A DNA stretch of 64,000 bases, taken from positions 209,587-273,586 of the forward strand of contig JBDXGY010000004.1 in assembly GCA_039989895.1 (NCBI GenBank), written 5' to 3'. The position numbers and the translations under genes were made by a program. Origin of the DNA: Hyphomicrobiales bacterium (GTDB lineage Bacteria; Pseudomonadota; Alphaproteobacteria; Rhizobiales; JACESI01). Shown one piece after another: positions 17,847 through 27,510 of this stretch. How positions within the stretch are numbered: the first letter of the stretch is position 1; each line of letters begins with the position of its first letter. The notes beneath the pieces were generated by a model. The model did not search any database, had not been told where the DNA came from, and worked only from the letters and a program-made list of their open reading frames with translations.

Positions 17847-20659
17847 TGTTTGGTACCGCGCTTTCTTTTGCAAGTCCCGCGATTCTTGGCGCGCTGATTC
17901 TTTTGCCAGTGATCTGGTGGCTTTTGCGTCTCACGCCACCACGCCCGCAACGCCAAGACTTTCCACCAACAAGGCTTTTGGCAGAGCTGACAAAAAAAGA
18001 AGATACACCGCACAAAAGCCCGTGGTGGCTCACGGCTATTCGCCTGTGCCTTGCAGCCCTTGCTATTATTGCGCTGGCCGGCCCTTTCTGGCAGCCAAAC
18101 CCAGTTGCAACGTCAAGCGACAAGCCGCTGCTTCTCGTCGTTGATAATGGCTGGACCACCGCGCGCGATTGGCCCAAACGCGCCAAAGCTGCCCGCAACA
18201 TTGTCCAAAATGCCATTCGGCTGCAAAAACCGGTGGCCCTTGTTATGACAACGGAACCTGAAAATGCCGAGGTACGCCTGATAGAACCGGAAAAAGCGCT
18301 CGAAAGCCTAACCGCTCAAGCCCCTGCCCCCTACCCAGAAGATCGAGCAACAACCGCCACACGCCTCAAGTCCGCGACGAGCGCCTTGGGTGATGTTGAT
18401 GTCATTTGGCTTGCAAGCCCCCTTAAAACCCAAGGGGATGATGTGCTTGCGACAGTATTGAGCCAAATCGGCGATGTCGCCATCCGCTTTGAGCCCTCAA
18501 GCCGGTTTGCGATCACCCATGCGGGGAATGGCGCAAGTGCGCTCAATATAACCATCAAGCGATCCGCACTAACAACCCGCCCAGCGACTTTGCGCGCGCT
18601 CGATAAAGACAACCTATCATTAGCCGATGTGCCAGTATTTTTTAAAGACAGTGCCTTGGAAACCCATGCTGATATCGAATTGCCGATTGAGTTGAGAAAT
18701 CAAATCACACGCCTTAACCTGATTGGGGAGGACGGCAATACAATAGAAAGCATCGGTGCGACCTATCTGATTGATGACCGCTCACGCAGGCGTTCAATAG
18801 GTCTGGTCTCTGGCGTTAAAAACGATCAAGCACAACAACCCCTGCTCTCGCCGCTTTATTATATTCGCCGCGCGCTGGAACCTTTCACAGATATTCGTGA
18901 TTCAGGAACACCCAATTTGACTGAGGCCATACCCGAACTGCTTCAATCAGGTGTCTCAATGATTGTGCTAGCAGACGTTGGCACTATTCCTGTGGATCAG
19001 ACAGACCGCTTGCGCAAATTTATGAGTAAGGGCGGCACAATTGTGCGCTTTGCAGGGCCGCGTTTGGCGGCATCAGAAGATAAATTGACACCTGTGCGCT
19101 TGCGCGCTGGCGACCGCAATCTTGGCGGCTCTCTCACATGGGAAGAACCACAAAAGCTCGCGCGATTTTCTGAAGCTGGTCCTTTCGCAGGCATGAATTT
19201 GCCCGATGACATTGAAGTCACTCGTCAGGTTTTGGCAGAACCTGATTTTGATTTATTAAAGAAGACATGGGCAGAGCTTGAAGATGGCACGCCGCTTGTG
19301 ACCGCTGAACAGGTGGGCGAAGGCTGGCTCGTTTTATTCCATGTCACCGCTGATGCCACATGGTCGAACCTTCCTATATCGGGCGCTTTTGTCGATATGC
19401 TGGTCAAACTAACAGCCTTCTCATCAGTGCCTGCAAGCGCTATTGCGGATGAACGCACAAATCAAACGCAAACCTTTCCACCATTCCAAACACTCAATGC
19501 TTATGGCCACCTCACCGCACCGATTGAAACCGCCAAACCCATTGAGCTGTCAAAGCTTAGGGATGTAACAGCCACTCGTACAACGCCGCCAGGGTTTTAT
19601 GGAAAATCAGAAAGCTTGATTGCTGTTAATCTTATAAAAAAGGATACAAAGCTCGAAATGCTTGAACCACAGAGCTTAATTTCCACGGCAGCAATTTCAT
19701 CCATTCAAGAAGAAGGAACAAAGGATCTGCGGCCCGCCTTTTTCACCATTGCTTTGCTTTTATTATTACTCGACAGCTTCATTGTAGCAGCGATGGCAGG
19801 ATTGTTCTCGCGTGGCATACTCCAGCGCATGCGGCCACTGGCCTCGACGTTGCTTTTGGGCAGCTTTTTTCTCATCACGCAAAATGCAATCGAGACCCAC
19901 GCGCAGCAAGTAAACGACGACATATCTTTTGATGCAACTTTAACAACCCGCCTTGCTTATGTTGTCACCGGCGATGATGCTATCGATGAGATCAGTCAGG
20001 CAGGGCTTTTCGGTTTGACCAATTTCTTAGGCCTGCGCACCGCCTTAGAACCCGGGCCACCCATTGGGGTTGATATTTCTAAAGATGAACTCGCCTTCTT
20101 CTCGCTCCTCTATTGGCCGATTGATGCCCGCGCAGAAGTACCCGACACCAACACAATGGCACGTGTTGATGCCTTCATGAAACAGGGCGGCACGGTGTTG
20201 TTTGACACCCGTGATCAACTCGATGTTGGCATCACCAGTGTCACACCCGCCAATGCAAAATTGCGCCAGATCGTTGCAAATCTCGATATTCCGCCACTTG
20301 AACCCGTACCCTCAAATCATGTTCTCACCCGCGCCTTCTACCTGCTACAAGAGTTTCCCGGTCGTTGGCAGGGCAGTCCTTTGTGGGTTGAGGCAACGCA
20401 AAACGGCGACACCGAAGATCAAGGAAGTCGTTCTCAAGCTGATGGTGTCTCATCAATCATCATCACCGCGAATGATTTCGCTGGCGCATGGGCGACGGAC
20501 GAAAACGCTCAGCCTCTTTTGCCCACACTGCCCAACAATCCAAATCAACGCATTTATGCCTTCCGCGTTGGCGTTAATATTGTGATGTACACGCTCACAG
20601 GCAATTACAAAGCAGATCAGGTTCACATACCCGCACTGCTCGAACGATTGGGTCAATAA
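17846..20659 (+). CDS. BatA-like N-terminal / DUF4159 membrane protein
   Basis: A 937-residue inner-membrane protein. The N-terminal two-helix BatA module is clear (SPAILGALILLPVIWWLLRL ... FPPTRLLAEL, second helix near residues 60-78). A VWA-like and amidotransferase-like middle region follows (ADVGTIPVDQTDRLRKFM, GGTIVRFAGPRLAA), then a membrane segment at about 628-655, and a C-terminal DUF4159 domain from about residue 690 (RLAYVVTGDD, FSLLYWPID, GGTVLFDTRDQ). It is probably an envelope partner of the MoxR ATPase. It is coupled to DUF58 by a one-base overlap. Confidence 0.88.
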   Translation: MFGTALSFASPAILGALILLPVIWWLLRLTPPRPQRQDFPPTRLLAELTKKEDTPHKSPWWLTAIRLCLAALAIIALAGPFWQPNPVATSSDKPLLLVVDNGWTTARDWPKRAKAARNIVQNAIRLQKPVALVMTTEPENAEVRLIEPEKALESLTAQAPAPYPEDRATTATRLKSATSALGDVDVIWLASPLKTQGDDVLATVLSQIGDVAIRFEPSSRFAITHAGNGASALNITIKRSALTTRPATLRALDKDNLSLADVPVFFKDSALETHADIELPIELRNQITRLNLIGEDGNTIESIGATYLIDDRSRRRSIGLVSGVKNDQAQQPLLSPLYYIRRALEPFTDIRDSGTPNLTEAIPELLQSGVSMIVLADVGTIPVDQTDRLRKFMSKGGTIVRFAGPRLAASEDKLTPVRLRAGDRNLGGSLTWEEPQKLARFSEAGPFAGMNLPDDIEVTRQVLAEPDFDLLKKTWAELEDGTPLVTAEQVGEGWLVLFHVTADATWSNLPISGAFVDMLVKLTAFSSVPASAIADERTNQTQTFPPFQTLNAYGHLTAPIETAKPIELSKLRDVTATRTTPPGFYGKSESLIAVNLIKKDTKLEMLEPQSLISTAAISSIQEEGTKDLRPAFFTIALLLLLLDSFIVAAMAGLFSRGILQRMRPLASTLLLGSFFLITQNAIETHAQQVNDDISFDATLTTRLAYVVTGDDAIDEISQAGLFGLTNFLGLRTALEPGPPIGVDISKDELAFFSLLYWPIDARAEVPDTNTMARVDAFMKQGGTVLFDTRDQLDVGITSVTPANAKLRQIVANLDIPPLEPVPSNHVLTRAFYLLQEFPGRWQGSPLWVEATQNGDTEDQGSRSQADGVSSIIITANDFAGAWATDENAQPLLPTLPNNPNQRIYAFRVGVNIVMYTLTGNYKADQVHIPALLERLGQ

Positions 20660-20660
20660 C

Positions 20661-22745
20661 ATGATCTGGCGCATGGACATCGACCCTCTCTTGGCTTGGC
20701 CCTATATCGGCATAATTGCCTTAATCGCTATCCTGATTGCTAGCTTGCTTATTTTAACACGCACCCGTGGTGCCCTTTTGCGAGCGCTTGCCTTATCGTT
20801 TGGAGTATTGGCACTCATAAACCCTGTCTTGATACAAGAAGACCGCGAGCCGCTCACAAGCGTTGCAGCAGTTGTAATTGATCGTTCAGACAGCCAAAGC
20901 CTTGATGATCGTAAAAGCCAGACCGATGAAGCAGTCAAGAAACTGGAAACACGGCTGGCAGCTATTCCAAACCTTGATGTGCGTATTGTTGAAACGAATG
21001 GGCGCGATAAGGCGCGTGAAGGCACCGCTTTATTTGGTGCGTTGGAACGCGAGTTTTCCGACGTGCCACCAGATCGGATAGCAGGCGCAATTCTTTTGAC
21101 CGACGGTCAGGTGCATGACGTACCTAGTGATGGTGAGGCGCTTGGGTTTAAAGCGCCTTTACACACATTGCTTACCGGTAAGGCAGAAGAGTTTGACCAG
21201 CGTCTCGTCCTCACAGAAGCACCGCGTTTTGGCATCGTGGGCGAAGAGAAAGAGATAAAATTCAAGGTTGAAACAACCGATAACGCCAGCAGGCAAAGCG
21301 CACGCGTTATTATCAATCTAAACGACGAGACAACCATCGCAGAATCCGTGCCAGTGGGACAAGAAATCACCCTCGCTATTGAGATTGATCGCGGTGGCCA
21401 AAATATTCTCGAAATCAGTGTCGAAGAAGTGCCCGGCGAATTGACCGCTATTAATAACACGGCAGTTCAAACAATCGAAGGCATTCGCGAAAACCTACGT
21501 GTGTTGCTGGTTTCCGGCGAGCCGCATTCTGGCGAACGCACATGGCGCAACTTACTTAAATCAGACGCAACAGTGGACCTTGTTCATTTCACCATTTTAC
21601 GTCCACCAGAAAAACAAGATGGCACCCCCATCAACCAACTATCGCTCATCGCTTTTCCAACCCGCGAGCTCTTCTCGGTAAAAATCAATGAGTTTGATCT
21701 CATCATCTTTGATCGATATCAACGGCGCGGTGTCTTGCCAGTACTTTATTTCGATAACATCGCACGCTACGTGCAAGAAGGAGGCGCTATCTTGATTGCA
21801 GCCGGACCTGATTATGCAGACCCGACCTCAATCTACCAAACTCCTTTAGCCCCGATTTTACCCGCCCAACCCGTCGGTAGCGTTTATGAAGATCCATTCC
21901 ATGCCCGCGTCACCAAGCCGGGTTTTCGTCATCCTGTTACTCGCAATCTGGAAGGCGCAAAATCTGAACCACCGGCATGGAGCAGATGGTTCCGTCTGAT
22001 CGATGTGGAAGACCCACGCGGCAATATTATCATGGATGGTCCTGATGAACGCCCGTTGCTGATTTTAAACCGTGAAGAAGAAGGTCGTGTTGCTTTGATG
22101 CTGTCAGACCATGCATGGCTTTGGGCTCGTGGTTTTGAAGGCGGCGGACCCCATGTACAACTACTACGCCGCTTGTCGCACTGGCTCATGAAAGAACCTG
22201 ATCTGGAAGAAGAAGCACTGAGAGGTTTTAGTGAAGGCGATGATCTGATCATTGAACGTCAAACTATGGCTGAGAGCGCTGAGGGTGCCCCCCCGCGCAA
22301 AGTACAAATCACAACACCCATCGGTGATATCATTGATCTAGACATCAGTGAGCGCGATCCAGGCCTACTTGTTGCGCGTCTTGAAAAGGCTTCACCGGGA
22401 CTTTATCAGATATCGGACGGCGACCTCACAACCCTTGCACATGTAGGGCCACCCAATCCAAAAGAATTTCAAAATGTCGTCTCTACGGATGCAAAGCTTG
22501 ATGCCCTAACAAAAGCCACTGGTGGACGAATCTTGCGCGCAAGCAAAGTCAGCCCACGCATTGTAGCGCTTAAAGGTATTAGCGACAGCAACCGCACACT
22601 AGGCGGGCGCGACTGGTTCGGCCTGAAGATGACAGATGCCTCGATCTTGAAAGGCGTCGATCGCCTCTCTCTCTTCGCAGGCCTTTTAGGGCTAGCCTTG
22701 CTCCTCGGCGCCTTCGCAACCATGTGGTACCGCGAGGGGCGATAG
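20661..22745 (+). CDS. Large membrane protein of the MoxR operon
   Basis: A 694-residue protein with two N-terminal membrane helices (about 12-32 and 38-54), a VWA-like segment (AVVIDRSDSQSL ... AILLTDGQVHDVP), a class I amidotransferase-like fold without evident catalytic triad (LIIFDRYQRRG ... VQEGGAILIAAGPDYA) and a C-terminal helix (LFAGLLGLALLLGAFATMW). It is the last gene of the operon, one base after the DUF4159 gene. Its 3' end overlaps the convergent acetyltransferase gene by 54 bases. The exact function is unknown. Confidence 0.8.
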   Translation: MIWRMDIDPLLAWPYIGIIALIAILIASLLILTRTRGALLRALALSFGVLALINPVLIQEDREPLTSVAAVVIDRSDSQSLDDRKSQTDEAVKKLETRLAAIPNLDVRIVETNGRDKAREGTALFGALEREFSDVPPDRIAGAILLTDGQVHDVPSDGEALGFKAPLHTLLTGKAEEFDQRLVLTEAPRFGIVGEEKEIKFKVETTDNASRQSARVIINLNDETTIAESVPVGQEITLAIEIDRGGQNILEISVEEVPGELTAINNTAVQTIEGIRENLRVLLVSGEPHSGERTWRNLLKSDATVDLVHFTILRPPEKQDGTPINQLSLIAFPTRELFSVKINEFDLIIFDRYQRRGVLPVLYFDNIARYVQEGGAILIAAGPDYADPTSIYQTPLAPILPAQPVGSVYEDPFHARVTKPGFRHPVTRNLEGAKSEPPAWSRWFRLIDVEDPRGNIIMDGPDERPLLILNREEEGRVALMLSDHAWLWARGFEGGGPHVQLLRRLSHWLMKEPDLEEEALRGFSEGDDLIIERQTMAESAEGAPPRKVQITTPIGDIIDLDISERDPGLLVARLEKASPGLYQISDGDLTTLAHVGPPNPKEFQNVVSTDAKLDALTKATGGRILRASKVSPRIVALKGISDSNRTLGGRDWFGLKMTDASILKGVDRLSLFAGLLGLALLLGAFATMWYREGR

Positions 22746-23246
22746 GCCTTTGATAACGCCTTGATAGTCTTCACGCTTGTGATCATCATATTCTTCAGGC
22801 CATGCGATCAACAGACGTGAATAATCAACCGGCCCAGGCATTGAAATTCCCTTTGGTGTGCGCTCAAAACCAAGTGGCGCATAATAGGGCGCATCACCGA
22901 CTAATAGCACTGGAAGCTGTACTTTTTCCCGAACCATCGAAAGACCCTGTTGCACCAACGCCCTGCCAATGCCAAAATTTTGTAAGGCGCGCGCGACACA
23001 CAAAGGGCCAAGCAAAAACGCCTCTGCGTGCGCGATGCGAACCGCTGTTAACCGCACAGACCCGACAAGCTCATCTCCCTTGAGCGCGACAAAACTAAAC
23101 CGCGCGTCTGGCGCGCATCCCTCACGCACACGAAAAGCAGTACGAGCAAAACGCCCCGGACCAAATACATCTTCATGCAACGCTTCAATGGCGGCAGCAT
23201 TATTTTCGGTTTCAGGAATAATGGTAAATTCAGAAGAAATTGTCAT
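22692..23246 (-). CDS. GNAT-family N-acetyltransferase (YhbS-like)
   Basis: A 184-residue acetyl-CoA-dependent acetyltransferase. The acetyl-CoA loop is LGPLCVARALQNFGIGRALV (motif A, Q/RxxGxG/A as NFGIGRA), with strand SVRLTAVRI before it and the conserved PYYAPLGFERTPKG after it, as in the YhbS subgroup. The substrate is unknown. The last 18 codons overlap the end of the convergent membrane-protein gene. Confidence 0.85.
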   Translation of the reverse strand: MTISSEFTIIPETENNAAAIEALHEDVFGPGRFARTAFRVREGCAPDARFSFVALKGDELVGSVRLTAVRIAHAEAFLLGPLCVARALQNFGIGRALVQQGLSMVREKVQLPVLLVGDAPYYAPLGFERTPKGISMPGPVDYSRLLIAWPEEYDDHKREDYQGVIKGLSPLAVPHGCEGAEEQG

Positions 23247-23542
23247 GGAAGCTCGCAGGATATCTTAAATAGAGTGGCTTCCGGTAACTGTCTTGAAATG
23301 GCTCTTGATCTAAGCGCAGACACGAAAGCAGGCAAAAACGGATACACAAATTGTGCATCGACGTCGGCTTCGCATGTGTCGTCGCAAAGAAGTCATTGAT
23401 ATCGCCTTCATTCAAGAAGCCGCTCACTATCACGCTTTTCAAAAGCCGTAAAGAAGGCAAATTCCAATTAGGTAAATAGGCTAAAGGGCTGATATGCTTT
23501 ATAGAGGCGCAATAATGGCCTGCTTATACGGTATTTATTTTA

Positions 23543-24286
23543 ATGGAAATCGAGATTTTATTACTGATTGCCGCTGGCATTTTTATATTTGCGGGGACAA
23601 TCAAAGGGCTTATCGGGCTTGGATTACCAACGGCGGTCATCGGACTTTTATCGCAGTTCACTGATCCACGCCAAGCCATCGCGCTATTGCTACTCCCAAT
23701 GCTCGCATCCAATGCAGTCCAAACCTATAAAAACGGTATGACACTAAAGGCACTCAAACTTTTCTGGCCGTTTGCACTCTTCATGTTCATTGGCATTTTG
23801 ATTTTCACACAATTCGCTGCCGATTTTTCCGCTGACGGATTAAAAATTCTGGTCGGCATCATGATCATTGTTTTCGTGCTGTCCAACGTTTTCACAAAAC
23901 CTCTCATAATCAGCAAGAAAAGAGATAAACTTGCACAGTTTTTTTTCGGTTCAATTGCCGGAGTAATGGGTGGATTAACATCACTTTGGGCGCCACCTAT
24001 GGCTGTTTATTTAATGTCCAAAGAGCTCAATAAAGATGAATTCGTAGGGGCGCTCGGGTTTTTACTTTTGGCAGGCTCCATTCCACTGTTCATAGGGTAT
24101 TGGCATGCAGGGCTCACAGACCCTACCAAGTTAGGATATTCACTGATTATGGTAGTGCCAACGATATTTGGACTCTTGATCGGGGAAAAAGGACGCAGTT
24201 ATTTGAGCGGCGAACAATTCAGAAAACTATTGCTTTTCATTTTTTTCGTACTCGGTCTTAATCTCATCCGTGGTGCCCTTTTCTAA
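23543..24286 (+). CDS. TauE/SafE-family membrane transporter
   Basis: A 247-residue integral membrane protein with about eight helices in two internal repeats. The first carries AGTIKGLIGLGLPTAVIGLL and the second SIAGVMGGLTSLWAPPMAVYL, the paired glycine/proline motifs of the TauE/SafE sulfite/organosulfonate exporter family. Substrate is not predictable from sequence. It is preceded by about 300 bases without a recognisable gene and has no clear Shine-Dalgarno. Confidence 0.85.
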   Translation: MEIEILLLIAAGIFIFAGTIKGLIGLGLPTAVIGLLSQFTDPRQAIALLLLPMLASNAVQTYKNGMTLKALKLFWPFALFMFIGILIFTQFAADFSADGLKILVGIMIIVFVLSNVFTKPLIISKKRDKLAQFFFGSIAGVMGGLTSLWAPPMAVYLMSKELNKDEFVGALGFLLLAGSIPLFIGYWHAGLTDPTKLGYSLIMVVPTIFGLLIGEKGRSYLSGEQFRKLLLFIFFVLGLNLIRGALF

Positions 24287-24351
24287 TATGGATCTTGTTT
24301 TGCCTCCTATCACTCCTCATATGTATTCCACCACATAAGCAGGAGGGCAAC

Positions 24352-25338
24352 ATGGGTCTATTGGTCGATGGAATTTGGCATGACGAGTGGTATGACACCA
24401 AAAAGACAGACGGCAAATTTGTCCGCAAAAAATCAACATTTCGCCATTGGATAACTTTTGACGGAGCTGCTGGCCCTTCAGGTGATGCAGGATTTAAAGC
24501 CGAAGCAAACCGCTATCACCTTTATGTCTCTCACGCTTGCCCATGGGCACATCGCGCCATGATTTTTAGAGCGATCAAAGGGCTGGAAGAGATCATTTCC
24601 ATCTCCGTGGTCGACCATTTGATGGTGTCAAAAGGGTGGGAGTTTTCAACCAACCCAGGCGCCATACCAGATGATCTTTTTGGCGCAAAAACCATGGCTG
24701 AAATCTATTTAAAAGCTGATCCGCACTTCACCGGCCGTGTCACTGTTCCAGTATTATGGGACAAGAAAAAACATACAATAGTATCCAATGAATCGTCTGA
24801 AATCATCCGCATGTTTAATTCAGCATTCAACAATATCACGAGCAATAGGCTTGATTTTTACCCTGAAGAATTGCGAGCAAGCATCGATGCGATCAATGAA
24901 ACAATCTACCATACGGTCAATAACGGTGTTTACAAATCAGGCTTTGCCACGACGAAAGAAGCCTATGAAGAGGCCGTCACAGCCCTTTTCCACACATTAG
25001 ATCAGCTTGAAGGTATCTTGGCTCAAACGCCCTATCTTGTTGGCAATAAGATCACAGAAGCTGACTGGCGCCTTTTCACAACGCTTATCCGTTTTGATGC
25101 AGTTTATGTCGGCCATTTCAAATGCAACATCAGGCGCATTGAAGATTATCCAAATATTTCCAATTATTTACGCGCACTCTATCAAGCACCAAGTATCGCA
25201 GACACCGTTAATATGGACCACATCAAACGCCATTATTACGAAAGCCATGACACGATAAACCCAACAGGCATCGTGCCAGTTGGCCCTCATATTGATTTTG
25301 AAGCACCCCACAACCGGCCGACACTCACGTTCACGTGA
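24352..25338 (+). CDS. Glutathionyl-hydroquinone reductase (Xi-class GST)
   Basis: A 328-residue enzyme of the YqjG/ECM4 family, which uses glutathione to reduce glutathionyl-hydroquinones. The thioredoxin-like half holds the catalytic Cys in SHACPWAHRAMIF and the SNESSEIIRMFNSAF glutathione-binding stretch. The C-terminal helical half has TEADWRLFTTLIRFDAVYVGHFKCN, diagnostic for this class. The ATG at 24352 follows an ideal AGGAGGG. Confidence 0.93.
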   Translation: MGLLVDGIWHDEWYDTKKTDGKFVRKKSTFRHWITFDGAAGPSGDAGFKAEANRYHLYVSHACPWAHRAMIFRAIKGLEEIISISVVDHLMVSKGWEFSTNPGAIPDDLFGAKTMAEIYLKADPHFTGRVTVPVLWDKKKHTIVSNESSEIIRMFNSAFNNITSNRLDFYPEELRASIDAINETIYHTVNNGVYKSGFATTKEAYEEAVTALFHTLDQLEGILAQTPYLVGNKITEADWRLFTTLIRFDAVYVGHFKCNIRRIEDYPNISNYLRALYQAPSIADTVNMDHIKRHYYESHDTINPTGIVPVGPHIDFEAPHNRPTLTFT

Positions 25339-25401
25339 TTATCTGTTAAATGCAGAAATGATCCATCCTGTTATCCTGCTCAAAAGATATAGGAGAGCAA
25401 C

Positions 25402-26085
25402 ATGCAATATATTTTGGGAACCCTTCTTTCTTTCGCTCTCGCGTTAGCATTGCCCCTTGGTGCTCATGCGCAAGAAACATCTCCACCCGTGGAAGCACCC
25501 AACACCAATGACATTCAAAAGAAGCTGGTTGCAGAACTGGAAGCTTTGAGAAATGAAATTGCGCTTGCCCATCACGAAGACAAGCTGATTGAGCGTGAAA
25601 AACTCTACGCCATTTTGAAAACCGCAAAAAGCGAACCTGGTGGCAAATATGTTGCAGACGCACTTTGGAAAAATTGGATCGCATCGGCCCCAACACCTGA
25701 AGTCGCTGATCTTGTTTCCCAAGCCATGGAACGTCGCCGCTGGTATGATTATGAGGGCGCTCGTGTTATTTTGAATAAGATCGTAGAAGCCGCACCCAAT
25801 TATTCCGAAGGATGGAACCAGCGCGCTTATATCTTATTCTTACAGGAAAAATTTGATGCGGCGCTTGATGACATTGAAAAGGCGCTGGCATTAGAGCCTC
25901 GCCACTTCGCCGCCCTGTCAGGCAAAGCACGTATTCTATTCCATCAAGGCCGCGCTGAGCTAGCACAGCAGGCTTTGCAAAGTGCCGTTGAAATTCACCC
26001 TTGGATCTATGAGCGCTATCTACTGACAAGCCCCAAAAAGCCTGGGCAAGAACCAGCGGAAAACCGAACTGGCACTGAACTATAA
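25402..26085 (+). CDS. Exported TPR-repeat protein
   Basis: A 227-residue protein with a Sec signal peptide (LLSFALALALPLGAHAQ, cleavage predicted after AHA) and two to three tetratricopeptide repeats at about residues 130-200 (YSEGWNQRAYILFLQEKFD, ALDDIEKALALEPRHFAAL). A coiled-coil-like stretch lies near residues 40-70. It is probably periplasmic and a protein-interaction scaffold; the partner is unknown. AGGAGAG stands before the ATG. Confidence 0.85.
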   Translation: MQYILGTLLSFALALALPLGAHAQETSPPVEAPNTNDIQKKLVAELEALRNEIALAHHEDKLIEREKLYAILKTAKSEPGGKYVADALWKNWIASAPTPEVADLVSQAMERRRWYDYEGARVILNKIVEAAPNYSEGWNQRAYILFLQEKFDAALDDIEKALALEPRHFAALSGKARILFHQGRAELAQQALQSAVEIHPWIYERYLLTSPKKPGQEPAENRTGTEL

Positions 26086-26086
26086 T

Positions 26087-26545
26087 TCACCAATAGGGGG
26101 CAAAAGGTCCCCCATTTGCGACTTCGTCTAAGCGCCTTAACGTGGCGTCTGTCACTCCTTTGGGCAAATCATCAAGTTTGAAAAATCCCGCATCGAGAAT
26201 CTCGCCGTTGGGTATTTTGGGCGGTTCGGGCTGATGCCAATTGGGACATTCATAAAGTGCCACATGATCGCGCCTAGAAATCCTACGGTTTTTATAAATT
26301 GCAATAAGCCGCCCCTCACCCTTCATATGAATGTTGCCTTCCTCACGCAGTTCTTTTTCGAGCGCCTGCGCAAATGTCTCGCCCACTTCCACGCCCCCAC
26401 CCGGTAGATACCAACCTGCCACATAGGTATGCTTCACAAGATAAACGCGCCCCTCATCATCACGCACAATCGCCCGTACCCCCAGCGTGTGACTGCGACG
26501 GATCAAATGGATAAAATGTAAAAAACGTGTAATGATTGAAGCCAT
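26087..26545 (-). CDS. NUDIX hydrolase
   Basis: A 152-residue pyrophosphohydrolase. The Nudix box is GGGVEVGETFAQALEKELRE followed by EGNI; the consensus REUxEE is read as KELREEG, so the first Arg is Lys. The region after it (AIYKNRRISRRDHVALYECP) is typical of small Nudix proteins acting on nucleotide derivatives, but the substrate is unknown. ATG 26545 is preferred over a GTG two codons upstream. It converges on the TPR gene with one base between the stops. Confidence 0.85.
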   Translation of the reverse strand: MASIITRFLHFIHLIRRSHTLGVRAIVRDDEGRVYLVKHTYVAGWYLPGGGVEVGETFAQALEKELREEGNIHMKGEGRLIAIYKNRRISRRDHVALYECPNWHQPEPPKIPNGEILDAGFFKLDDLPKGVTDATLRRLDEVANGGPFAPYW

Positions 26546-26616
26546 AGACACAGTAAGGCAGAGTCGACTAATAAAATCCAGAACCGATAAGCCGACAGTA
26601 TCTGATAAGAAGGTCC

Positions 26617-27501
26617 ATGTTCAAACTCGCCCATTTCTCTGACCCGCATATCGGTCCTCTGCCACGCCCGAGTATGCGTGAGCTTCTATCCAAGCGCATC
26701 ACCGGTTATCTCAACTATAAGCGCAACCGCTCTCGTGCCCTCACAGGCGATGTGCTCGGCACATTGTTAAGCGACCTAAAAAAACAAGCGCCCGATCATA
26801 TCGCCCTAACGGGTGACATTGTGAACATCGCGCTTGATGCAGAAATTCTAGCCGCTCGACAATGGCTTGAAAGCGTCGGCCAGCCCCGCGATATATCCTT
26901 GATCCCAGGCAATCATGATGCCTATGTGCGAGGCTCCCTAAACAAGGCAAAAGGCGCATGGTCGCCTTTCTGGTTAGGCGATGATGCAAGGGACGAGGTA
27001 GAATTTCCCTATTTAAGACGGCGCGGACCTATTGCCATTATTGCGCTTTCAACCGGCGTCGCCACCGCTCCTTTTATGGCAACAGGAACATTGGGCAGAC
27101 AACAGATTGAAAAAGCTGGTCAGCTCTTGCGACAAACAGCAAGCCCTGACATTTACCGTGCGGTCTTGATCCATCATCCCCCCTTCGTAGAAAAAGGCCG
27201 CTGGATGAAGCGCCTTACAGACCATCGCGCCTTTGTAAAAATGATAGAGAAAGAAGGTGGGGAACTGGTTTTACACGGCCACACGCACCGACGTAATGTA
27301 ACATCATTGAAAGGCCCGAAAGGCTCTATTCCTGTGGTTGGCGTTCCTTCAGCGTCAAGCGGACTTAACGGCAAACACGAACCATCACGCTATAATTTGT
27401 TCAACATCGAAAAACAAAACGAACAATGGAAATGCCTGCATATTGAACGTGGCGTCACACCAAAGGGCACCTTTGAAGAATTGAGCCGAAAGGTACTTTA
27501 G
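26617..27501 (+). CDS. Calcineurin-like metallophosphoesterase
   Basis: A 294-residue dinuclear-metal phosphoesterase. All five motifs are present: FSDPHIG (D, H), LTGDIVNI (GD), PGNHDAY (GNHD), IHHPP and HGHTHRRN. Phosphodiesterases of this type include cyclic-nucleotide and lipid-A-modifying enzymes; the substrate here is not predictable. AGAAGG precedes the ATG. It is divergent from the Nudix gene and convergent, nine bases apart, with the next gene. Confidence 0.88.
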   Translation: MFKLAHFSDPHIGPLPRPSMRELLSKRITGYLNYKRNRSRALTGDVLGTLLSDLKKQAPDHIALTGDIVNIALDAEILAARQWLESVGQPRDISLIPGNHDAYVRGSLNKAKGAWSPFWLGDDARDEVEFPYLRRRGPIAIIALSTGVATAPFMATGTLGRQQIEKAGQLLRQTASPDIYRAVLIHHPPFVEKGRWMKRLTDHRAFVKMIEKEGGELVLHGHTHRRNVTSLKGPKGSIPVVGVPSASSGLNGKHEPSRYNLFNIEKQNEQWKCLHIERGVTPKGTFEELSRKVL

Positions 27502-27510
27502 GTGTGACCT

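Noticed and set aside
23247-23542. Possible RNA gene or small gene between the GNAT and TauE genes
   Set aside because: I found no tRNA-like T-loop, no clear hairpin with a T-run and no coding frame with a ribosome site.
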